A stretch of 64,000 nt of DNA from positions 1-64,000 of the forward strand of contig CAJUSH010000002.1 in assembly GCA_910589045.1 (NCBI GenBank), read 5' to 3'. Position 1 is the stretch's first letter. Every line of letters starts with the position of its first letter. Source of the stretch: an uncultured Eubacterium sp. Lineage in GTDB: Bacteria > Bacillota > Clostridia > Lachnospirales > Lachnospiraceae. The position numbers and the translations under genes are program-made. Below, piece after piece: positions 18,287-25,869 of this stretch. Under the pieces are notes generated by a model. It was given only the letters and a program-made list of their open reading frames with translations. It did no database searches and was not told where the DNA came from.

Positions 18287-18392
18287 CATTTCCGGATATT
18301 ACCGCGGATGCCGCCCGGATGTTTTATTTCCCCGGGGCATCCGCCGCAGCCATTTCACTAAAATCAACATAAATAAACGCCTTGTCCAGCTG

Positions 18393-18905
18393 TTAAAGCT
18401 CCTCCCGCAGCAGGGAATACATGCAGTAGGAATGAACCTCACCGTTCTTGTAAATGCCGTTGCGCATCGTACCCTCACAGGTGAAGCCCGCCTTTTCCAG
18501 TACACCCCGCGAGCCTGCGTTATCCGCAAAGGGCTCTGCGAAAATGCGGATCATATCGAACCGGGCAAACGCTTCCCGGCAGATCATTTTCACCGCCCGC
18601 GACATAATCCCCCGCCGCCAGTAGTCCTCCGCCAGCCAGTAGCCCAGCTCTCCCGACTTCTCATACACATCCTCCATGAGAAAAATGCCGATGCTGCCAA
18701 CAGCTTTCCCATCCACCTCGATCGCCCGGGTCATCTGCCCCTGACCCTCAGACTCGATGCACTCGTTCACAAAATAAACCGCATCCGCCAGCAGGTAGGG
18801 ATGCGGAAACGCATTCCGGAGGTTTTTCGCAATGCTGGGATTGTTGGCCGAGGCCGCAATGTGCGGGATATCCTCCCTCTTCCATTTTCTTAATGTAAAA
18901 TCCAT
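18393..18905 (-). CDS. GNAT N-acetyltransferase, RimJ/RimL-like
   Basis: 170 residues. GNAT fold with the acetyl-CoA loop region LAEDYWRRGIMSRAVK and the C-terminal strand GVLEKAGFTCEGTMRNGIYKNGE, typical of the RimJ/RimL group that acetylates protein or small-molecule amines. Ends 107 bases past the end of the convergent kinase gene. Substrate unknown. Confidence 0.88.
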   Translation of the reverse strand: MDFTLRKWKREDIPHIAASANNPSIAKNLRNAFPHPYLLADAVYFVNECIESEGQGQMTRAIEVDGKAVGSIGIFLMEDVYEKSGELGYWLAEDYWRRGIMSRAVKMICREAFARFDMIRIFAEPFADNAGSRGVLEKAGFTCEGTMRNGIYKNGEVHSYCMYSLLREEL

Positions 18906-19230
18906 GTAAACACTTCCTTCCTAAGCTGCAAATTCCGGCTTCACGCCAAAGGCAGCCCTTCTGACATTTGGAGCAGATTCCGTATGGAATGATTATACAG
19001 CTTCACGGCGGCCAGTGCAACATCCTTACCCGGCGCCTTCAAAGCTTCCAAAACCTTTTACGCTCCGGGTATCCCGGAAGCAAGCCGCAAAAGGAGGGCC
19101 AAAAACCCTCTCTCGGATCTTTGACCCCCCCTGTTTCCCTATGCTCATCCCTGTTTCGCCACTCACGGCTCAGAGGATAGCTTCACATAAGCTTCCCGTC
19201 AAGCTGCTCCGCGGTCAGAAGCTCCGCCAC
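18906..19230. other. Intergenic region with a duplicated 15-base sequence
   Basis: 325 bases without a convincing gene. A GCCACTCACGGCTCAG sequence occurs at about 19157-19172 and again at 19227-19242, the second copy covering the end of the 85-residue frame upstream. This may be where an anti-sigma gene was rearranged. No promoter or terminator is clear. Confidence 0.4.
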
Positions 19231-19488
19231 TCACGGCTCAGGCGAAAGCTCCACCTCAAACGGCTCACCGATCTGTACATACGCCTGCGCGCCTTCATCA
19301 TCGCCCCGGGATAGCTCCTGCGCGTACAGCGTCCGTTTCTTCTTCTCCTTTTTCACCTCTTTTAAAATTTCGCTCTTATAATGCTTCATCTCTTCCTCAC
19401 CAGGGCATTCTGACAGAAAATCCCCCTCCGCATGAAGCAGTGTTTTGATTTCGTTTGCCAGCCGATAGGCTTCTCTGTTCATACTCAT
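19231..19488 (-). CDS. Small protein following an ECF sigma gene; possible truncated anti-sigma factor
   Basis: 85 residues, charged, start ATG overlapping the sigma-factor stop (ATGA). The first 50 residues (helical, ending in KEVKKEKKKRTLY) resemble the cytosolic start of clostridial anti-sigma factors, which normally continue into a membrane segment. Here no membrane segment follows; the protein ends in SPEP at a duplicated sequence. Either it is a naturally soluble partner or the C-terminal part has been lost. Confidence 0.55.
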   Translation of the reverse strand: MSMNREAYRLANEIKTLLHAEGDFLSECPGEEEMKHYKSEILKEVKKEKKKRTLYAQELSRGDDEGAQAYVQIGEPFEVELSPEP

Positions 19489-20036
19489 GCCCTCTTCCTT
19501 TCTCCAAATTTGCTGCGGATTTTCTTTTTTCCCCGAAAAAGCCGCACATACACATGCTCCCTTGTCATCCCCAGCGCTTTCCCCGCCGCCTCCACTTCCT
19601 GCTCCTCCACAAAAATTTTTCGGAGCAGCTCCTGATCCAGCGGCTTGAGACAGCCGAGGATTTCCTCTGTCTCCCTCGAGAGCTCCTGATTCGTCAGCGC
19701 GAGAAATGCCGGGTCCTCCTGTGAAATCTCAAGCTCTTCAATGGGAACCGTCTGAAATTCCCGCTGCATCCGGCGCAGCGCATCGATGGCCTCCAAGCGC
19801 GCGATTCCCGCCGCCCAATTCGCAAAGCTGCCCTTTTGCCCGTCATAGCAGTCTATGTTTTTCCAGATGCCGAGAAAAATGTCATTCATGCATTCCTCCA
19901 CCCGGTCCGGCGCCCCATACAGCCGCTTTTTCACGATCGATGCCAAAAGCCCGCCGTAGGTATCGATGACATACAAAATTCCTTCTTCCTTTTTCGCCTT
20001 TATCAGGTCTATAAAATTCGTCTCATCTGCTCTCAT
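19485..20036 (-). CDS. ECF-type RNA polymerase sigma factor
   Basis: 183 residues from ATG 20036, preceded by GAGGG at the right distance. Region 2 spans about residues 10-85 (MNDIFLGIWKNIDCYDG..FANWAAGIARLEAIDALRR) and region 4 about 115-180 (LDQELLRKIFVEEQEVEAAGKALGM, then REHVYVRLFRGKKKI). Cotranscribed with the small 85-residue gene. Targets unknown. Confidence 0.88.
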   Translation of the reverse strand: MRADETNFIDLIKAKKEEGILYVIDTYGGLLASIVKKRLYGAPDRVEECMNDIFLGIWKNIDCYDGQKGSFANWAAGIARLEAIDALRRMQREFQTVPIEELEISQEDPAFLALTNQELSRETEEILGCLKPLDQELLRKIFVEEQEVEAAGKALGMTREHVYVRLFRGKKKIRSKFGERKRA

Positions 20037-20175
20037 AAACAGTTCCCTCAAAACAAACTTTTGTAAGCTTACATCCTATATTCCGTCCGGAAAACGGGAA
20101 ATCTTACACTTTTTCCTGATTTTCGAAAAAATATCCTGCAAAAATATACTGCCAGAAGCATACCACATCCACGTC

Positions 20176-20206
20176 AAAAAAGCACCTGCCGACACTGACA
20201 GGTGCT
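20176..20206 (-). terminator. Intrinsic terminator downstream of ldh
   Basis: Read on the minus strand, stem AGCACCTG/CAGGTGCT with a loop of about ten bases is followed by six T. It lies about 105 bases beyond the ldh stop. Confidence 0.75.
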
Positions 20207-20311
20207 CCTATACCGGTAACGATTCAGCCTTCGGCTTCCCAGTTACAGCATACATCCCACTTTAAACGTTTGCTTTCCGTTTCAAAAGCCAGACAGAAGG
20301 TACACAGGCAC

Positions 20312-21277
20312 TTACACGCCCTCGTCGTCCAAAACATCCCGCAGCATGGACGCCGATTCCCGAAGCTTCGCCAGCTCCTCCTGGTTCAGGGGGATCGGCA
20401 CCTTCATCTCAACACCGTTTTTCCCGAGAATCGCGGGCATGGAGAGCGCCACGTCGGAAATGCCGTACTCCCCGTACATCATTGACGAGATCGGCAGAAT
20501 GGACTTCTCGTCGCGCAGAATAACCTCACAGATGCGCTTGACGGACATGGCGATCCCGTAATAGGTCGCCTGCTTTTTCTCGATAATCTCATAAGCGCTG
20601 TTTTTTACTTCCTGTGCGATGCGCGCCGTATTCTCGCTGTGCCGGTAATGTCCCCGCAGCTCACAGAAATCGTTCAGCGGTATGCCCGAGATATTGGCGC
20701 ATGACCACGCGGCGATCTCGCTGTCGCCGTGCTCCCCGACGATAAACGCGTGAACGCTCCGGCTGTCCACCGTCAGGTGCTGTGCCACCGCCCGCTTTAG
20801 CCTCGCCGTATCGAGCACGGTTCCGGAGCCGATCACGCGGTTTTCGGTAAATCCGGAAATGCGCTGCGCCGTGTACGTTAAAATATCCACCGGATTTGAG
20901 ACGATCAGCAGGATGCCGCCAAAGCCCGAATCCCTGATCTGCGGAATGAGGGAGCGAAAGATCGCCACATTTTTGTGAACCAGATCAAGCCTTGTCTCGT
21001 CCGGCTTCTGGTTTGCCCCGGCTGTCACCACCACAATTGCCGCATCCTCTATATCGTTATAATTTCCCGCGTAGATTTTCGCCGGCGTCGCAAAGGGCAC
21101 ACCGTGGCTGATATCCATCGCCTCCCCCTCGGCACGCTTTTGATCCAGGTCGATGAGCACCATTTCCGAAAACATGCCGCTTTGCATCAGCGTAAACGCA
21201 CAGGTCGCGCCCACGAAGCCGCAGCCCACGACCGCAATCTTCCGCTGGTTGATCCGCTTTTTTTCCTGTTGATTCAT
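20312..21277 (-). CDS. ldh: L-lactate dehydrogenase
   Basis: 321 residues. Rossmann motif VGCGFVGATCAF, substrate Arg in the KPDETRLDL loop, NPVDILTY, and catalytic His in VGEHGDSE. Reduces pyruvate to L-lactate with NADH, closing fermentation redox balance. Divergent from pyruvate kinase across a 245-base gap, which makes functional sense since pyruvate is the shared metabolite. Followed by its own terminator. No Rex-type operator was recognised upstream. Confidence 0.95.
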   Translation of the reverse strand: MNQQEKKRINQRKIAVVGCGFVGATCAFTLMQSGMFSEMVLIDLDQKRAEGEAMDISHGVPFATPAKIYAGNYNDIEDAAIVVVTAGANQKPDETRLDLVHKNVAIFRSLIPQIRDSGFGGILLIVSNPVDILTYTAQRISGFTENRVIGSGTVLDTARLKRAVAQHLTVDSRSVHAFIVGEHGDSEIAAWSCANISGIPLNDFCELRGHYRHSENTARIAQEVKNSAYEIIEKKQATYYGIAMSVKRICEVILRDEKSILPISSMMYGEYGISDVALSMPAILGKNGVEMKVPIPLNQEELAKLRESASMLRDVLDDEGV

Positions 21278-21522
21278 ATTTTTTTCTCCTTATACTTGCG
21301 TTTCCTTTTACATATCTTATAATATTAGTAGCTGTTTGGCGTTTCGTTCAAAACAGCTGCTCATATAATAAGCTGTTCAAATGTAATAAAAATATTCATA
21401 TCAGCTCCCACAGCCGGGAGACGAACAGGAAAATCAAATAAGCTGCTATAAGCGGCTCCCAGGCAGCGAATAGTAACTCAAATAGCCCGCTTCCTGCGGG
21501 AATCAACGAATCGGAGGTAAAC
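21278..21522. other. Divergent ldh-pyk intergenic region with a repeat fragment
   Basis: 245 bases. It carries AGCTGTTTGGCG near 21331, several AGCTG/CAGCT half-dyads, and at 21442-21477 a degenerate fragment of the repeat family seen whole at 33237-33382 (GCGGCTCCC...GAATAGTAAC). A short hairpin CCCGC/GCGGG lies just before the pyk ribosome site GGAGG. Confidence 0.5.
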
Positions 21523-22953
21523 ATGAGAAAAACAAAAATTATATGTACGATGGGGCCTGCTACAGAGCGCGAAGGCGTGCTCGAGGCACTCGTAGAAAAC
21601 GGCATGAACGTAGCGCGCTTCAACTTTTCACACGGCAGCCACGCGGAGCAGAAAGTCCGCATGGACCGCATCAAAGCGCTGCGCGGGGAAAAGGATCTGC
21701 CCGTAGCCATCCTTCTGGACACAAAAGGCCCGGAAATCCGTCTGAAAAATTTTAAGGACGGCAGTGCACAGCTCAAGCGCGGACAGGTGTTTACCCTGAC
21801 GACAGGGGACGAGCCGGGGGACGCCTCCTTTGTGGGCATTACCTGTCCCCAGCTGCATGAGGACGTAGCCCCCGGCACCGCCATCCTGCTCGACGACGGA
21901 CTCATCTCAATGGAAGTGACTTCCATCTCCGGCACGGACATTATCTGCGAGGTACAAAACGACGGCGTCATCAGCAACCACAAGGGCATCAACGTCCCCG
22001 GCGTCCACCTCTCCCTCCCGTACATGAGTGAGAAGGACCGCGAGGATATTTTATTCGGCATCGAGCAGAACGTGGACATTATCGCCGCATCCTTTGTGCG
22101 CACCAGGGACGACGTGCTTGAAATCCGCCACCTCCTGGAGCAAAACGGCGGCAACGGTATCTCGATCATCGCCAAAATCGAGAACGACGAGGGCGTACAG
22201 CATATCGACGAGATCATCGAGGTGTCCGACGGCATCATGATCGCCCGGGGCGATATGGGCGTGGAAATCCCCATGGAGGAGGTTCCCGTCATCCAGAAAA
22301 TGATCATCAAAAAGGTGTACGCCGCAGGCAAGCAGGTGATCACCGCCACACAGATGCTGGACTCCATGATGAAAAATCCCCGCCCGACACGTGCGGAGGT
22401 CACGGACGTTGCGAACGCCATCTACGACGGCACCAGCGCCATCATGCTCTCCGGCGAAACCGCCGCGGGTGCCTACCCCGTCGAATCGCTCCAGGCCATG
22501 GCGCGCATCGCAACACGCACCGAGGCGGATATCGATTACCGCAGGCGGTTTTTCAACAGCGAGCGCGACGAAAATCCCGATATCACGGATGCGATCTGCC
22601 ACGCTACATGCACAACCGCCCTCGATCTGGGTGCCCGGGCCATCCTCACCGTCACAAAATCCGGCCAGGCGGCGCGCATGATCTCCCGCTACCGTCCGCA
22701 GTCGGATATCATCGCCTGCACGATGAGCCCGCGGGTTGCAAGACAGTTAAATCTCTCATGGGGCGTAACGCCGATCCTGATGGAGGAGCGCCACCACGTT
22801 CTGGATCTGTTTAACCATGCCGTCGAATGTGCCCGGAAAAAGGACTACATCGCAAAGGATGACATTGTTGTCATCACCTCCGGCGTACCCCTTGGCCATT
22901 CCGGCACGACAAATATGATCAAGGTGCAGAAGGTCGAGGTATACGGCGAGTAA
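21523..22953 (+). CDS. pyk: Pyruvate kinase
   Basis: 476 residues, without the extra C-terminal PEP-utilising domain present in Bacillus pyruvate kinase. MRKTKIICTMGPAT start, NFSHGSH, DTKGPEIR, metal-binding region KIENDEGV and MIARGDMGVEIP, and ATQMLDSM motifs are complete. Converts PEP and ADP to pyruvate and ATP. Start set by GGAGG 7 bases upstream. Confidence 0.96.
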   Translation: MRKTKIICTMGPATEREGVLEALVENGMNVARFNFSHGSHAEQKVRMDRIKALRGEKDLPVAILLDTKGPEIRLKNFKDGSAQLKRGQVFTLTTGDEPGDASFVGITCPQLHEDVAPGTAILLDDGLISMEVTSISGTDIICEVQNDGVISNHKGINVPGVHLSLPYMSEKDREDILFGIEQNVDIIAASFVRTRDDVLEIRHLLEQNGGNGISIIAKIENDEGVQHIDEIIEVSDGIMIARGDMGVEIPMEEVPVIQKMIIKKVYAAGKQVITATQMLDSMMKNPRPTRAEVTDVANAIYDGTSAIMLSGETAAGAYPVESLQAMARIATRTEADIDYRRRFFNSERDENPDITDAICHATCTTALDLGARAILTVTKSGQAARMISRYRPQSDIIACTMSPRVARQLNLSWGVTPILMEERHHVLDLFNHAVECARKKDYIAKDDIVVITSGVPLGHSGTTNMIKVQKVEVYGE

Positions 22954-23015
22954 GCGCTTGGTGCCTGAGAAACCGGCGGCTAAAAGCTGCCGCCTCAGCC
23001 ACCGGGCACACCATA

Positions 23016-23055
23016 AAAAAGCCGGCGCTTTCGAATCCCTATCAGGAACCAAACG
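23016..23055. terminator. Bidirectional intrinsic terminator after pyk
   Basis: Stem CCGGCGC...GCGCCGG with A-run before and T-run after, between the convergent pyk and DUF2156-GNAT genes; serves both strands. Confidence 0.7.
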
Positions 23056-23156
23056 CGCCGGTTTTGTGCACTGTGCCTACCTCATTTTCTCCTCTGCTCC
23101 CTTTCGTTCTCTCCATTCATGAAAGCAAGTGCAACCGTAAATCTAATTATATCTGA

Positions 23157-24890
23157 TTATGCAAGTGTCAAATTCAAATATCCTCCGGCGGGCAGCTCAA
23201 ACCCCTTGAGCCGCTCGGGCAGGCGGAGCATCCCGCTGGGGATCTCGTAGCGCACCCGCTTCGTCCCGGTCTCCGCGAACAGCTCCGGCAGCAGCCCGCA
23301 GAGAATCTCTTCGCTCAGGGTCGTCTCTAAAATGACCAGCTCCTGTCCCTGTATATTGTACATCAAAAGCTCCCGTTTCTGCGGAGAGGACTCCGAGACA
23401 AGAAACCGGTTTTTCCCGCCCTCCCGCTCATTAAGCTCAAAGGCAAACGCGATGGCATCCGCATCCCACTCCAGAAACGCATTTCTGTGTGCGGAAAAAT
23501 ATTCGCTGCGCAGCGCGGCATACGCCTGTGCATCCGCCTTTTCCACACAGAAATTCCAGCGGCAGTTTTTCCGGGGCACAAGGCGCTCGCCCACATTCTC
23601 GCCCCGGAAGCAGCGCACAAAACCCATCCGCTCATAATAGCGGTATAAGCTCTCATCCGCCGGCGAGAGCACCAGCGGCTCGTCCCAAAGCCCGGCGGCA
23701 CACATCAGTATTTTCTCCGCCAGACCCTGCCTGCGGTACTCCGGCAGCGTCGCCACCGCGTAGGTATAGCGCACCGGAACCGCGCCCTTGTTCGTCTCGT
23801 AAACCGCGGGCAGAAAGCTCGCCATGGAAACCGGGCGGCCGTCGCGGTAAATCAGCAGCATATTTTTATCCTCCGCCCGCCGCTTCATATAAAAATCCGA
23901 AAAATCCCCGTCATCAAAGCAGCGCTGCCACAGCTCACACACCTGTCTCACGGTCTGATCATCCGTCGGATCGGCAAAGACGACCTCGCTTCGGATCGCC
24001 GTATATTTTTCCTCAAGCTTATACGGGTGATACGAAAGCTTCGCCTTGCGAAGCCCCGGGTCGCCCGTGTCCTCCTCCCGGTCAATGTAGGTGAACCCTT
24101 CCGCGGCATGCTCGGCGAACTGCTGGTTGATCATCGGGTAAGCGCCCTGCACATCCGCAAACGCCTTCTCGAAATGAACTACAAAGGTGTCGTCACTTAA
24201 AGGCTCCCCGAGAGCAAGGGCAACGACCCGCCCCGCCTTTCGCAAAAGTCCGCCGCGCAGCCCTAACGCCTCCGACTCCAGAAGCCCCGTCATCATTGCA
24301 CAGAACTCCTGCTCCAGCTCAACGTTCCACTCCTCGCTCCGGTTTTCCTTCCACTGCTCCATCATCGCCTGCGCATCCCCGCGGTTGCTGTCCGTGATCG
24401 GCTCATAGCCCCAGTCCCCCGCATCCTTAAAGCGTGCGATGTGGTTGCGTTTGCCGTGAAATTTTTTCCCCGCGAGCTTCACGAGCTTCTCCCGCTCGTA
24501 AATGTAATCGCTCAAATCCCGATTTGCCCCCGCCAGAAACTCCCCCGGATACCACCTCCGCAGACGCTCATAGTCAGCGCGCGCAATGGGGGAAAGCTGC
24601 AGCACCTTCCCGCTTTCCTCACATGCCGCCATCACCAGCGCAAGCAGCCCGCGCTTATCCTCATCACTGCCCCCAAAGGGGAAGCTGTAAACATCATTGT
24701 TCTTCCGCTCATAACGGAAAATACCGCACGTTTCGTCCGCGGACACCGCAAGCCGCAGCGCAAAAAAGCGGCTCCATGTATAATTTCCCGCAAAGGTATA
24801 CTCGCAAAGCCTGCGCTTATCCTCCCGCAGCTTTTCTGTCACCCATGCGCGCCTCTCCACCGTCAGCTCCTCAAACTTGATCTGTACCAT
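23157..24890 (-). CDS. DUF2156 (LPG-synthase C-terminal-like) domain fused to GNAT acetyltransferase
   Basis: 577 residues from ATG 24890 (MVQIKFEEL), after AAAGGAAG. Residues 1 to about 290 match DUF2156, an aminoacyl/acyl-transferase fold related to the catalytic domain of MprF (KKFHGKRNHIARF, GAYPMINQQFAEH, YIDREEDTGDPGLRKAK). Residues about 300-577 hold a GNAT domain (VATLPEYRRQGLAEKIL, YYERMGFV) and a C-terminal sterol-carrier-like tail. No membrane segments, so cytosolic. Substrate unknown; an amino-acyl or acetyl transfer to lipid, peptide or tRNA-derived substrate is conceivable. Confidence 0.8.
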   Translation of the reverse strand: MVQIKFEELTVERRAWVTEKLREDKRRLCEYTFAGNYTWSRFFALRLAVSADETCGIFRYERKNNDVYSFPFGGSDEDKRGLLALVMAACEESGKVLQLSPIARADYERLRRWYPGEFLAGANRDLSDYIYEREKLVKLAGKKFHGKRNHIARFKDAGDWGYEPITDSNRGDAQAMMEQWKENRSEEWNVELEQEFCAMMTGLLESEALGLRGGLLRKAGRVVALALGEPLSDDTFVVHFEKAFADVQGAYPMINQQFAEHAAEGFTYIDREEDTGDPGLRKAKLSYHPYKLEEKYTAIRSEVVFADPTDDQTVRQVCELWQRCFDDGDFSDFYMKRRAEDKNMLLIYRDGRPVSMASFLPAVYETNKGAVPVRYTYAVATLPEYRRQGLAEKILMCAAGLWDEPLVLSPADESLYRYYERMGFVRCFRGENVGERLVPRKNCRWNFCVEKADAQAYAALRSEYFSAHRNAFLEWDADAIAFAFELNEREGGKNRFLVSESSPQKRELLMYNIQGQELVILETTLSEEILCGLLPELFAETGTKRVRYEIPSGMLRLPERLKGFELPAGGYLNLTLA

Positions 24891-24984
24891 AAAAATATCT
24901 TCCTTTTTCTCTCCACCGGATGCAGGCTGCATCCGGCGCCTCACGTATCGTTTATCATATAGAATAAAAATATCTCTAAAACAG

Positions 24985-25851
24985 CTATTCGCCGTCTTTC
25001 AAATCTGTCCGCGGCCCATCATAAGTGTCCAGAAAATGATGCGTCACACCGTCCTGTTTATAGGCAATCACCGTATTCAGGTTCACATTCTCCACACTTT
25101 TAAATATGTTGGCCTCCACAAACGGATTCGTCTCCTTCAGCCGCGCAATCAGCTTTTTCACCTCTATGCGGGCGGAATCACTCTGCTCCTCCGCCAGATA
25201 ATCCCCGCTGGTTTCCGTAAAGCGGCACGCGCACTGCAAAAAGTGAAGCCCGTTATAATCCCGCCAGTGCCTGATATCCGCCTCGCGGATCAGATACATC
25301 GGACGGATCAGCTCCATGCCTTCAAAATTTGTGCTGTGCAGCTTCGGCATCATCGTCTGCACCTGCGCACCATATAGCATACCCATTAAAATTGTTTCTA
25401 TCACGTCATCGTAATGGTGCCCCAGAGCGATCTTGTTGCAGCCCAGCTCCCGCGCCTTTGCATAGAGATAGCCCCTGCGCATCCGCGCGCACAGATAGCA
25501 CGGATTTTTCTCGATTTTGTACACCGAATCAAAAATATCCGACGAAAAGATCGTGACCGGAATGTCCATAAGCGCCGCATTTTGCTCGATCATCTCCCGG
25601 TTTTTCCTGTGATAGCCCGGGTCCATCACAAGAAACTCCAGCCCAAACCCAAACTTCCGGTGCCGCCTGAGCTCCTGGAAAAGCTTCGCGAGCAGCATCG
25701 AATCCTTGCCGCCCGAAATGCAGACCGCCACGCGGTCGCCCTCCTGTAAAAGCTCATATACGTTAATCGCCTTCGCGAATTTGGAAAACAGATCCTTTTT
25801 AAATTTTTTGCGGATGCTCTGCTCTATATCCGCGTTTGTATTGGTCGTCAT
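24985..25851 (-). CDS. TtcA-like tRNA thiolation ATPase (PP-loop)
   Basis: 288 residues. PP-loop SGGKDSMLLAKL, a CxxC in NPCYLCARMRRG, and GHHYDDVIET match the TtcA/TtuA superfamily that uses ATP and an iron-sulfur cluster to thiolate tRNA cytidine 32 or related bases. A further Cys pair LQCACRF is present. Last gene of the moxR-DUF58-transglutaminase run, 18 bases after it. The exact tRNA target is not determined by sequence. Confidence 0.85.
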   Translation of the reverse strand: MTTNTNADIEQSIRKKFKKDLFSKFAKAINVYELLQEGDRVAVCISGGKDSMLLAKLFQELRRHRKFGFGLEFLVMDPGYHRKNREMIEQNAALMDIPVTIFSSDIFDSVYKIEKNPCYLCARMRRGYLYAKARELGCNKIALGHHYDDVIETILMGMLYGAQVQTMMPKLHSTNFEGMELIRPMYLIREADIRHWRDYNGLHFLQCACRFTETSGDYLAEEQSDSARIEVKKLIARLKETNPFVEANIFKSVENVNLNTVIAYKQDGVTHHFLDTYDGPRTDLKDGE

Positions 25852-25869
25852 GTGAAATACCTCTTACCT

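Noticed and set aside
21278-21330. Rex-type redox operator before ldh
   Set aside because: Expected from fermentation gene biology, but no TTGTTAA...TTAACAA dyad is present.
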